The translations under genes and the position numbers were made by a program. The notes below the pieces were generated by a model. That model ran no database searches and was not told the origin of the DNA. It saw only the letters and a program-made list of their open reading frames with translations. From positions 5,022,001 to 5,086,000 of the forward strand of contig NZ_JANADO010000001.1 in assembly GCF_024199845.1 (NCBI RefSeq): DNA of 64,000 bases, in the 5' to 3' direction. This DNA is from Bradyrhizobium sp. CCGB12. GTDB lineage: Bacteria > Pseudomonadota > Alphaproteobacteria > Rhizobiales > Xanthobacteraceae. Shown here one piece after another: positions 48,299 to 56,480 of the stretch (within the stretch, counting starts at the first letter, position 1; every line of letters starts with the position of its first letter).

Positions 48299-49798
48299 AT
48301 GACAATTCTTCCCAATCGACCGGTGCCCGTCCCTGATTCCCCGGCGGAAGTTCGTGTGGTCGAGCCAGCCGCCGCAACAGCTAAAGGCTTTGTACCGAGC
48401 TGGTTGCGCCCTGTGGTTGTGGAAAGGCTGATCGCCGTGGGCGATGCGGCGCTGATCGTGGTCAGCGGGATCGGCTGCGCGGTCGGCTATCACGTCGCCA
48501 CCGCCGGCATGCTCGGCAAGGCGAACGTCTATCTCGCGGCCAGCGTGCTGGTTGCCGTCAACTTCGCCCTTCTGACCATCGTGCAGCAGGGCTACCACCT
48601 GAAGACCGTCACGAATCTCGCCCGCACGTTCCGGATGACGCTGACGACGTGGACCGGCCTGTTCAGCGCGCTGCTGGCGATCGCCTTCACGATGAAGGTC
48701 AGCGAGGAGTTCTCCCGCGGCACCACGATCTCGTTCTATCTGGTCGGCCTCGCCGTCCTCCTCGCCTGGAAGATCGCGGCGGCGCGCTGGACCGCGCATG
48801 CCTTGCGCACCGGTGCCTTCGCCAACGGCCGCGCGATCATGATCGCCGAGTTCGGGCTTGCGACCTCCTCCAACGCGGTCGACGACCTCGGCCAGCACGG
48901 CTACCGCCTGATGCGGGTGATGGAGATCCCGGCCAAGGAGCTCGCCTCGCCGCTGCTGCTCTCCTCGCTGGCGCCGCGCTTCGACGAGCTGATCGCCTAT
49001 GCGCGCGAGCACCGGATCGAGCACGTCTTCCTGCTGATCAACTGGAGCCGGCAGCATGCGATCGACAGCATTCTGGACGTGCTGAAGATCCTGCCCGTCC
49101 CGGTGCATCTGGTGCCGGACGCCAACACGGCGCGCTTCCTGCGCTATCCGCTTTCCGGCACCGGCAACACCTTCACCGCCGAGCTGCGCCGCGCCCCGCT
49201 CACCCTTCGCGAACGCGCGCTCAAGCGCGCGCTGGACCTAGTCGGCGCGAGCTTTGCGCTTCTGGTGTTCGCGCCGGTCATGCTGGTGACCGCGATCCTG
49301 ATCAAGCTGAGCTCGAAGGGCCCGGTGTTCTTCCGCCAGACCCGCCACGGCTTTGGCGGGCGCGCGTTCAGGATCTTCAAGTTCCGCACCATGCGCGTGC
49401 TCGAGGACGGCCCGACGATCCGGCAGGCGCAGCAGAACGACCCACGCGTCACGCCGATCGGCAAATGGCTGCGCAAGACCTCGATCGACGAGCTGCCCCA
49501 GCTCCTCAACGTGCTCAAGGGCGACATGTCGCTGGTCGGCCCCCGCCCGCACGCGGCCGCCCACAACACCGAATATGAGCAGATCATCGGCAACTATGCC
49601 TTCCGCCACCACGTCAAGCCCGGCATCACCGGCTGGGCCCAGGTTAATGGTTATCGCGGAGAAACCCGCACGCTCGAGCTGATGCAGAAGCGCGTGGAGT
49701 ATGATCTTTGGTACATCAACAACTGGGGTCTCTGGCTCGATTTTGCGATCCTGCTGCGAACTGCAGTCACTACAGTTGCGCAACCAAGAGCATACTGA
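48299..49798 (+). CDS. Undecaprenyl-phosphate glucose/galactose phosphotransferase (second EPS initiator)
   Basis: 499 residues from the ATG at 48299; the frame extends to 48242, but the shorter start gives a conventional N-terminus. Four to five membrane helices precede a soluble CoA-binding-like region. The C-terminal sugar transferase domain is complete: KRALDLVGASFALLVFAPVM, FFRQTRHGFGGRAFRIFKFR, TSIDELPQLLNVLKGDMSLV, GPRPH, VKPGITGWAQVNGYRGETRT. It belongs to the same class as the protein at 4940-6409 and is homologous along the domain, so the cluster holds two primers. Its GC content is visibly higher than that of the following glycosyltransferase genes. Confidence 0.94.
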   Translation: MTILPNRPVPVPDSPAEVRVVEPAAATAKGFVPSWLRPVVVERLIAVGDAALIVVSGIGCAVGYHVATAGMLGKANVYLAASVLVAVNFALLTIVQQGYHLKTVTNLARTFRMTLTTWTGLFSALLAIAFTMKVSEEFSRGTTISFYLVGLAVLLAWKIAAARWTAHALRTGAFANGRAIMIAEFGLATSSNAVDDLGQHGYRLMRVMEIPAKELASPLLLSSLAPRFDELIAYAREHRIEHVFLLINWSRQHAIDSILDVLKILPVPVHLVPDANTARFLRYPLSGTGNTFTAELRRAPLTLRERALKRALDLVGASFALLVFAPVMLVTAILIKLSSKGPVFFRQTRHGFGGRAFRIFKFRTMRVLEDGPTIRQAQQNDPRVTPIGKWLRKTSIDELPQLLNVLKGDMSLVGPRPHAAAHNTEYEQIIGNYAFRHHVKPGITGWAQVNGYRGETRTLELMQKRVEYDLWYINNWGLWLDFAILLRTAVTTVAQPRAY

Positions 49799-49811
49799 GA
49801 CAGGCGTTCGG

Positions 49812-51203
49812 CTACACGCTAGATGCAGCGAGCGAGCGTCGGAATTGTTTACCGGCTCGCTGTCCCAGTCGGCCCGTGGCCAGCGCCTCAATTTCGTCGG
49901 CGACCTCTCCGGGTGCGCGACCAGCATCAACGAGATGCGAGTTGTGCAGAGCACTCGCCAGCTCGATATAGGCCCTTTGCTGCCTGACATTCTCTTCGTA
50001 TGAGACCTCGACTTTGCGAGCACGAACAGTGTCGGGCTCAACGTTGAGCACAATTGTCAGATCGGGCGTAGGAACGAATTTGCCAAGCAACCGGACCGTC
50101 CAGCGTGGAGCTGCACTGCGATACCTCGCGGGATCGGCCAACACATCGTAGTAGTATCGGTCAAAGAAAATAAGGGTCGATCGTCTGCGCGGCCACCAGA
50201 CTGATCGACACCACCCGATATTGTATAGGGCCACCATGTAAAGGAGCTTGAGCGTCGAGGCGAGCGCGCCTCGCGCAGGCTTGGCGTGGGGATCGACGAC
50301 GACCTGCACGTCAGATTTCCGCGCACCAAGTCTCAGCGGCGGGTAAAGATGGTACGTCCTCACGTTCCGTCCTACGGCCTTCAACCGCTTGCTCAAGAGA
50401 TTGATAATCGTCGACTTTCCCGCTCCGTCCGGTCCCAATATGCACAGCACCAACCCCGTGGGTGCCCATACCCTGTCCCAACGTCGCTTCCATTCCGCAA
50501 ATCGCTCAGCAAGCGAGGGAGAGGACAATTTGGCAACGAGCTCGCCGCGCGCCTGCCGCATGACTTGATCGAAGCGAGACACGTCCAAAGCCTGGATCGC
50601 AGCCTGAAGTTGCGAACGCGTCGTCTTCGACCAGAACAGCTTGAGCGCCATTTCGCATTCTTCGCGATATCCTCCCTGCAGGTCCGCGAGATGCTGAAGC
50701 ACCTTATCGCTCGCGCTTAGTTTGTGAATACGCTTAGCAAGATAATAGACGAATTGCCGATCGGCTGCAGGAACGTAGAAGACAGGATTAGATCCTGAGC
50801 CGCAGGCGAGTCGCCGCCCCTCCAAAAGCCAGGTTGCCGTCAGGATCAGCTGTCTTGCCCTGCGGTAATCGCTGCAAACGTCGATCTTCACGAAGCGGCT
50901 GCCAGCGGGTCGCCCCTTGAACCAGAACACATGATAGTACGCATTCAGCTCATGCTGCAGGCACTGCACCAGAACGCCCCCCAAATGTCCCATGCAGTCA
51001 ACGATGAATCTGCGCACGGAAAGGAGGTCATGATCTTGAACGATGAGGTCAACGTCGTTCTCGGGTATGCGCGGCAACTCAGACGTGTCGCCGACCACAC
51101 AATACGGATAGGGCGACGTGTTAAGCGCAGAAAAAAACCTCTCTAATAGTCCGGTCGTTTCGCATTGATCACTCGTGGTCTCAACCGTCGGTGTGGTCAG
51201 CAC
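49812..51203 (-). CDS. Nucleotidyltransferase-like / thymidylate-kinase-like fusion in EPS locus
   Basis: 463 residues from a GTG at 51203, 2 bases after the upstream glycosyltransferase stop with GAGGAA before it; an ATG at 51218 is possible. The N-terminal part resembles a nucleotidyltransferase fold (YPYCVVGDTSELPRIPENDV followed by DLIVQD, with acidic DVDLIV). From about 280 a P-loop kinase follows: VLCILGPDGAGKSTIINLLS (Walker A GPDGAGKST), then FFDRYYYDVLADPARY and PDLTIVLNVEPDTVRARK as in thymidylate kinases. Similar proteins occur in polysaccharide clusters, where a role in phosphorylating a sugar or lipid has been supposed but not shown. It is co-transcribed with the glycosyltransferase upstream. 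Confidence 0.82.
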   Translation of the reverse strand: MLTTPTVETTSDQCETTGLLERFFSALNTSPYPYCVVGDTSELPRIPENDVDLIVQDHDLLSVRRFIVDCMGHLGGVLVQCLQHELNAYYHVFWFKGRPAGSRFVKIDVCSDYRRARQLILTATWLLEGRRLACGSGSNPVFYVPAADRQFVYYLAKRIHKLSASDKVLQHLADLQGGYREECEMALKLFWSKTTRSQLQAAIQALDVSRFDQVMRQARGELVAKLSSPSLAERFAEWKRRWDRVWAPTGLVLCILGPDGAGKSTIINLLSKRLKAVGRNVRTYHLYPPLRLGARKSDVQVVVDPHAKPARGALASTLKLLYMVALYNIGWCRSVWWPRRRSTLIFFDRYYYDVLADPARYRSAAPRWTVRLLGKFVPTPDLTIVLNVEPDTVRARKVEVSYEENVRQQRAYIELASALHNSHLVDAGRAPGEVADEIEALATGRLGQRAGKQFRRSLAASSV

Positions 51204-51204
51204 T

Positions 51205-52380
51205 CTAGTTCCTCGCATTCTCGAACTCAGCTCTCGCATCGGCATAGATCGAGATAAGCTGATGATAGTTGACTGTCGAAGACAACTCTCGTTCAAACAA
51301 CCGGTGGGCGGAAAGTCGCTTCCCGTTCATATCATCGGGGCTGGCAAGGATGTCCTGAACGAGCCTCCGCAACTCCGAGGTTGAGCCCGGACGGACCAAC
51401 CAACCTCCTTCACCGGTCGCGAGCAATTCGGCCACTCCGCCAAGTGCACTACCCAGCACGGGAAGGCCGCAAGCAAATGCTTCTACGATGACCATCGGCA
51501 GACCTTCATACCAACGCGACGGAAAAACCAAGAAGGCCGATTTCCTCATCATTCGTCGGACTTCGTCCGATGACAGAAAACCGGTGTATCGAATGTGCTG
51601 CGGCGATATTGCCTGCATGTTGCACTTCAATGGCCCTTCGCCGACGATAGTGAGCGGATAGTCGATCTCGCGCCAAGCTTCGACCAGTTCCGAAACACCC
51701 TTCTCCTCGCTCAGCCTGCCAACGAACAGCGCGCCATGCCTCGCTTCGGCCTTGGGCAAATCCTCCTCAGAATCCGCGACAAAATTGGGCTTTACCACGA
51801 TGCGGTGCTCGGGCAGCCCCAAATCAACGAACTTTCGCTTGGCAAACTCGGTCAGCGCAATAAACCGAGTGACTTTGGTCTGATAGGTCTTCTTTGCATG
51901 CTGGTGAGCCAACGCAAGAGCGGCCGCAGCAGAGCCCAGGGCTGAACTCCGATAACAGCGATAAAGGACGCCCCAAAGCGGGGATCCTATCCAGCACTTC
52001 TCGCAAATGGCGCCGTTGCGTGCCAGCATCCCGTTTATGCAGCCCAAGCGGTAATTGTGCAGCGTCTGCACAACCGGAACTCCCGCATCCCAGCAGGCAT
52101 CGTAAACAGAAGGTGTGAGAAGCGGGAAAAGGTTGTGAAAATGCACAATCTCTGGGCGTGCGGAACCGACCTTCGCCTTGAGCCAGTCTCGCGAGCTAGT
52201 GGAGTAGGTAACTGAAAGCGCGGCGGAAAGCTTCTGCCGAAATCCGATGATTTGATCATTCGAGACGATGAGTTGCTCAACGTGGTGCCCGTTTTGCCTT
52301 AGCAGGGCCGCCTCTGCCGCAACCACGGTATCCTCGCCGCCCCGACGCTGGTAGCTATTATGCACCTGGAGAATGCGCAC
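51205..52380 (-). CDS. Glycosyltransferase family 4 (GT-B)
   Basis: 391 residues. The N-terminal domain opens ILQVHNSYQRRGGEDTVVAA (a signature of one GT4 group) and has VHFHNLFPLLTPSVYDAC and a Cys pair (CEKCWIG). The C-terminal donor domain has ALFVGRLSEEKGVSELVEAW, LTIVGEGPLK, and the E-x7-E motif in FPSRWYEGLPMVIVEAFACG. It transfers a sugar from a nucleotide donor to the growing lipid-linked repeat unit on the cytoplasmic face. Donor and linkage cannot be told from sequence. It forms a two-gene unit with the kinase fusion downstream. Confidence 0.92.
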   Translation of the reverse strand: MRILQVHNSYQRRGGEDTVVAAEAALLRQNGHHVEQLIVSNDQIIGFRQKLSAALSVTYSTSSRDWLKAKVGSARPEIVHFHNLFPLLTPSVYDACWDAGVPVVQTLHNYRLGCINGMLARNGAICEKCWIGSPLWGVLYRCYRSSALGSAAAALALAHQHAKKTYQTKVTRFIALTEFAKRKFVDLGLPEHRIVVKPNFVADSEEDLPKAEARHGALFVGRLSEEKGVSELVEAWREIDYPLTIVGEGPLKCNMQAISPQHIRYTGFLSSDEVRRMMRKSAFLVFPSRWYEGLPMVIVEAFACGLPVLGSALGGVAELLATGEGGWLVRPGSTSELRRLVQDILASPDDMNGKRLSAHRLFERELSSTVNYHQLISIYADARAEFENARN

Positions 52381-52505
52381 GCAGGGCTCCGTTGTTTATA
52401 AAGGCAAACTCTTCAAAAGGTGGGCTATTACAATCATTTAAGGATGTGGTATAGCCATTCCTCACTCTGAATTATCCTTTTTTCCGGCACTTCTGTTTTG
52501 AGCAC

Positions 52506-53588
52506 ATGATGGGCTTGGTTGTCTCGTCGCCGCCAGCAACTGCTACCCATTTTTGGTATCCTAGCGGTTCTCCTCGTTTTGTTCTTCCCTCGTCAGCTGG
52601 CGCCCTGAAGAGTTCATTGCGCTCGTTTTTGTCGCCATCGCAACGAACGCTGTTTGCGCTTCGACACGCCATCGGCCGGACCGATCGCCCGACGCTTCGT
52701 ATCGATACGGGATTGGCTTCTGCTTTATCGAACTCCTTGGAGTTTGGCGCCATCGCTGTCTCTTTCGGCACGCCCGGCCCGCACAATAAGAAGACGTTGT
52801 TGCTGTTGGACAGCTCCGACCACGGCATCGCCTTCGCCAAGCTTGCCGATCGCGAAACCACGCGACGTTTGCTGGAGAACGAGGCCCACTGGTTAGAAAA
52901 ACTTGCGGTCGCCGGCAGCAGAGACCTGCGTGTACCGCGCCTGGTCGCGCTCTCCGAATTCGACGGGGGGCTTATCTTGGTCCAGTCGTCCCTTTCCGGC
53001 AAGAGGCCGCGGGGACAACCGGACTTGCCGCATGCAGCGTTCCTCAAGGGTTTGCACGACCTGGGCCGGCGGACCATGCCTTGGTGCGAGACCCGCGCCT
53101 GCACCAACATCGATCAGGCGTTCGAAAGCTGCTCCAGAATACTGCCGCGGACATGGGTCGACCGTTACAGCAAGGTAACGGACGCTCTGCGCCGTGAACT
53201 ACGTCGGCCGTTCGAAGCAGTTCCTGCTCACCGCGATTTTGTGCCCTGGAACACCAAGCTGGTAGACACCGAACTCTGCGTGTTCGATTGGGAGTACGCC
53301 ACTCAAGACTACCCGCCGGCGCACGACGTTTTTCATTACATTCTGTTGCCCAGAGTGCTGCAGCGGGCGTCTCTCAGAGGTCCGAACGAGGTTCTCAAGG
53401 CAACAAGCAAGTTCATGAACAAGTTTGGCCTCGCGGAGATCGCACGAGAGGCGCTGCACCTGCAATTGCTCGCCTATCTGCTGGATGTGTGCGGATTGTA
53501 CATCGGCTCCTGGGAGCAGTGGAAGGAGGACCGAGTGGTCGAACGCTATGCCGGTATGATCGATCAGTTGTTGGAGACAATGAAGTGA
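52506..53588 (+). CDS. APH-fold phosphotransferase-like protein in EPS locus
   Basis: 360 residues; the start region (MMGLVVSSPPATATHFWYPS) is uncertain. The kinase-like fold shows a Lys-bearing N-lobe (HGIAFAKLADRETTRRLLEN, EAHWLEKL) and the catalytic loop PAHRDFVPWNTKLVDTELCV (H-x-D-x5-N) with a metal-binding Asp in FDWEYA. Aminoglycoside phosphotransferases and choline or sugar kinases share this fold. In a polysaccharide locus, phosphorylation of a sugar or lipid intermediate is more likely than drug resistance. Its stop overlaps the start of the next glycosyltransferase gene. Confidence 0.85.
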   Translation: MMGLVVSSPPATATHFWYPSGSPRFVLPSSAGALKSSLRSFLSPSQRTLFALRHAIGRTDRPTLRIDTGLASALSNSLEFGAIAVSFGTPGPHNKKTLLLLDSSDHGIAFAKLADRETTRRLLENEAHWLEKLAVAGSRDLRVPRLVALSEFDGGLILVQSSLSGKRPRGQPDLPHAAFLKGLHDLGRRTMPWCETRACTNIDQAFESCSRILPRTWVDRYSKVTDALRRELRRPFEAVPAHRDFVPWNTKLVDTELCVFDWEYATQDYPPAHDVFHYILLPRVLQRASLRGPNEVLKATSKFMNKFGLAEIAREALHLQLLAYLLDVCGLYIGSWEQWKEDRVVERYAGMIDQLLETMK

Positions 53589-54406
53589 ACTCTCTGAAGA
53601 TTTCGGTCGTCGTTCCCTCGTTCAATCAGGGACGCTATCTTCGCAAGACGCTCGACAGCATTATTGGCCAGAACTATCCGAATCTTGAGCTGATCGTCAT
53701 GGACGGAGGCTCAACCGATGATTCCGTATCGATCATCAAGGAATACGAGAGGCACATCGCTTATTGGGTGAGCGGGCCTGACGGCGGCCAGACCCCAGCT
53801 CTCGTTGCGGGGTTCGCACAGTCAACTGGAGACGTCCAATGCTGGATCAACAGCGATGATCTGATGAAGCCCGGCTGCCTTGCCGAAGTCGACCAGTTCT
53901 TCCGGGACAAGCCCACTGCTGATTTCGTCTATGGCGACACCACCTGGATTGACAAGGAGGGCAACGTCTTAAGAGAACACAGGGAGATCGGCTTCAACTT
54001 CTTCGTCTGGATGTATACGTACAATTACATTCCAGGCATGTCCGCTTATTGGCGGCGGCGGCTGTACCAGAGAGTTGGCGGGCTCGACCCGTCATTTAAC
54101 CTCGCGATGGATGCCGACTTGTGGGCCCGGTTCGCACAGGTTTCTAGGCTTCATCATGTGCGGCGCAGTTGGTCATATATGCGCTATTATCCCGAGCAGA
54201 AGAACGTTGCGCTTAGGGCTGCCAGCACCGAGGAAGACAGGCGCATACGCATGAGATACTGGAAGTCTGACAGACCGCGTTTTCTTTCGCCGAAAAGAGT
54301 GCTCGCCTACGCTATGCGAGTGTCGGCGAGGCTCCTGAGCGGCTGCTATGATCTCAATTACCAGCGACAGCTATCTGCGGCAACTCAGCTGCGGATCCAA
54401 CGCTGA
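53585..54406 (+). CDS. Glycosyltransferase family 2 (GT-A)
   Basis: 273 residues. The GTG at 53585 overlaps the previous stop (GTGA), a coupled start; the frame extends upstream but without family sequence. The GT-A motifs are KISVVVPSFNQGRYLRKTLD, LELIVMDGGSTDDSVSIIKE (first acidic residues), QCWINSDDLMKPGCL (NSDD, the DxD metal site) and NLAMDADLWARFAQ. The family makes beta-linkages from UDP- or GDP-sugars on the cytoplasmic face. It is part of the plus-strand run 52506-56480. Confidence 0.93.
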   Translation: MNSLKISVVVPSFNQGRYLRKTLDSIIGQNYPNLELIVMDGGSTDDSVSIIKEYERHIAYWVSGPDGGQTPALVAGFAQSTGDVQCWINSDDLMKPGCLAEVDQFFRDKPTADFVYGDTTWIDKEGNVLREHREIGFNFFVWMYTYNYIPGMSAYWRRRLYQRVGGLDPSFNLAMDADLWARFAQVSRLHHVRRSWSYMRYYPEQKNVALRAASTEEDRRIRMRYWKSDRPRFLSPKRVLAYAMRVSARLLSGCYDLNYQRQLSAATQLRIQR

Positions 54407-54410
54407 AACG

Positions 54411-55229
54411 ATGACTTGGGCAGGGGGCATCGAAGTGACTTACAAAGCGGATTTTTCACAGACGTTGGAACGGTCGCCGCCGCGTGACCGGATCCTGAAC
54501 GTACCAATCAGCCTCGTGACAATGGCCGATGCGCTGGAAACGATCAAACACTGGATCGAGCACGGCGTATCCCGGTTCGTATGCCTGCGGGACGTTCATG
54601 GCGTGATGTTGAGTCACAGGAACGAGGAGCTGCTTCGAATCCACGAAGACGCCGGGATGGTAACCCCTGACGGAATGCCGCTGGTCTGGATCCTGCGCCA
54701 GCGGGGCCATGCCGTTTCGCGGGTCTGCGGAGCGGATCTCGTGTTGAACGTATGCGACCTCTCTCTGAAAATTGGAGCGAGCCATTTCTTCTACGGCGGA
54801 AAGCCCGGCGTTGCCGAACGGATGTCGCGAGAGCTTTCGGTCCGCTTTCCCGGACTGAAGATCGCCGGTCACGTCACCCCGCCCTTCCGCCCGCTGACCG
54901 CCGAAGAGGACCGCGCTTTCGTGCAGAAAATCAGAGACTCCGGAGCGAAAATAGTCTGGGTTGGCCTGAGCACGCCCAAGCAGGAATATTGGATGAAAAA
55001 GCACGTCGGCGCAATCGATGGGGCCGTTCTGTTCGGTGTCGGCGCAGCATTCGATTTCTTTTCGGGAGATGTGCGCCGCGCGCCCATCTGGATGCAGAAC
55101 TTCGGCCTGGAATGGTTGCATCGGCTCTGCTCCGAGCCGAAGAGGCTATGGCGTCGCTATTTGATATTGGCGCCACTATTTGTCCTTCGCTCCGGATTGC
55201 AGGAACTGCGGCGAAGGACCACCGCTTAG
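54411..55229 (+). CDS. WecG/TagA/CpsF-family glycosyltransferase (GT26)
   Basis: 272 residues from the ATG at 54411; a GTG at 54435 with AGGGGG upstream is an alternative. Family motifs: DRILNVPISLVTMADALETI, FVCLRDVHGVMLSHRNEELL, AGMVTPDGMPLVWILRQRG (the conserved T-P-D-G-x-P), HFFYGGKPGVAERMS, WVGLSTPKQEYWMKKH. Members add N-acetylmannosaminuronate, N-acetylmannosamine or related sugars to lipid-linked intermediates. C-terminal hydrophobic residues (LILAPLFVLRSGL) suggest membrane association. It follows the GT2 gene by 4 bases. Confidence 0.93.
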   Translation: MTWAGGIEVTYKADFSQTLERSPPRDRILNVPISLVTMADALETIKHWIEHGVSRFVCLRDVHGVMLSHRNEELLRIHEDAGMVTPDGMPLVWILRQRGHAVSRVCGADLVLNVCDLSLKIGASHFFYGGKPGVAERMSRELSVRFPGLKIAGHVTPPFRPLTAEEDRAFVQKIRDSGAKIVWVGLSTPKQEYWMKKHVGAIDGAVLFGVGAAFDFFSGDVRRAPIWMQNFGLEWLHRLCSEPKRLWRRYLILAPLFVLRSGLQELRRRTTA

Positions 55230-55235
55230 ACTCTC

Positions 55236-56480
55236 ATGGCATTGCAAGAAGGCACGGGCGGAAAGCTCAAAATACTTCTGTCAGCCTACGCGTGCGAGCC
55301 CCAAAAAGGCTCGGAGCCAGGTGTTGGTTGGCATTGGGCCAACGAACTGGCAAAGATGGGCCACAAAGTCTGCGTGCTCACACGGCGTAATAATCGGGCT
55401 GCCATTGAAGCAACGTTGACGCTATCCGCACCTCAGAACCTCTCTTTCATTTATCACGATCTTCCGGATTGGCTCATGCCGCTCAAGAAGATCGCCGGCA
55501 CGCATTTGTATTATTCGATATGGCAACGTACAGCTCTTAAGTCCGCGCGCCGGCAGCACTTGGTTGAGCAGTTCGACTGCGCACATCACATCACCTTCGG
55601 ATCTTGGCGACAGACCACACATCTCCATAAGCTTGGCATTCCACTGCTGGTTGGCCCGATCGGCGGCGCCGAAATGGCCACCCTACCTCTCGTCCGCAGC
55701 CTGCCATTGAGCGCTCAGATCTCGGAAGGGATCCGCTACTTCATCAATTTGTTCGGGCTCCTCAATCCAATGCTGCGTTGGGCACTGCGTGGCGCGAGGG
55801 TAATTTCAAAGACCAGAGACACACAACGATGGCTGGCTCAAATCGGTGTGACTTCCGAAGTATCCCTTGAGATCGGTGTCGATACCGCTGCGATGGTCCC
55901 CATCGGTGGCCGCGATCGAACGGGGCCACTCCGACTGATCTTCGTCGGCCGCCTTTTGGGTTGGAAAGGCGTACTCTTGGCGATACGTGCAGTGGCGCAG
56001 GCGCGAGCAGCAGGCACGGAAGTCACACTGGTAATCGTTGGCGAAGGCAAGCTGCGGAGTCACTGCGAGCGGCTCGTCGCCAGTCTTGGCGCTGAGACGT
56101 TTATCAGCCTAGTTGGTGCAAAAGCGCAAAAGGAAGTCTTCGCGATGCTATCATCGCATGATGTCATGCTCTTTCCGAGCATGCACGACTCCAGCGGCAA
56201 TGTTGTTTTGGAGGCGTTTGGCCATGGGCTGCCCGTGATATGCTTGGAGCTGGGCGGCCCAGCTACGCTCGTCGATGCAGAAGTTGGCATCGTCGTGTCG
56301 ACGTCGGCCAAATCCGCTTCGGAGGTGATCAGCGAGCTTGCTGCAGCAATCAACCGGCTCGCCTCGGACCACCAGCTCCTGGACGTATTATCGGAAGCAG
56401 CACGCCAGCGGGCGCTGGATTCTTCATGGGCGGCTGCCGTGGGAAGAGTATACGCCGCGCCCGCTATGTTTAAAGCCTGA
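55236..56480 (+). CDS. Glycosyltransferase family 4 (GT-B)
   Basis: 414 residues. N-terminal domain: LLSAYACEPQKGSEPGVGWH (the acceptor-side G-S-E-P-G-V loop), KMGHKVCVLTRRNN. C-terminal domain: LRLIFVGRLLGWKGVLLAIR, TLVIVGEGKL and MLFPSMHDSSGNVVLEAFGH, where the E-x7-E motif is changed to D-x7-E. The family uses nucleotide sugars to extend the repeat unit. It starts 6 bases after the WecG-type gene and ends with an 11-base tail-to-tail overlap with the GMC oxidoreductase gene on the other strand. Confidence 0.92.
   Translation: MALQEGTGGKLKILLSAYACEPQKGSEPGVGWHWANELAKMGHKVCVLTRRNNRAAIEATLTLSAPQNLSFIYHDLPDWLMPLKKIAGTHLYYSIWQRTALKSARRQHLVEQFDCAHHITFGSWRQTTHLHKLGIPLLVGPIGGAEMATLPLVRSLPLSAQISEGIRYFINLFGLLNPMLRWALRGARVISKTRDTQRWLAQIGVTSEVSLEIGVDTAAMVPIGGRDRTGPLRLIFVGRLLGWKGVLLAIRAVAQARAAGTEVTLVIVGEGKLRSHCERLVASLGAETFISLVGAKAQKEVFAMLSSHDVMLFPSMHDSSGNVVLEAFGHGLPVICLELGGPATLVDAEVGIVVSTSAKSASEVISELAAAINRLASDHQLLDVLSEAARQRALDSSWAAAVGRVYAAPAMFKA

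Noticed and set aside
48230-50053. Minus-strand frames opposite the second sugar transferase
   Set aside because: Antisense to a protein with complete catalytic motifs; composition is shadow-like.
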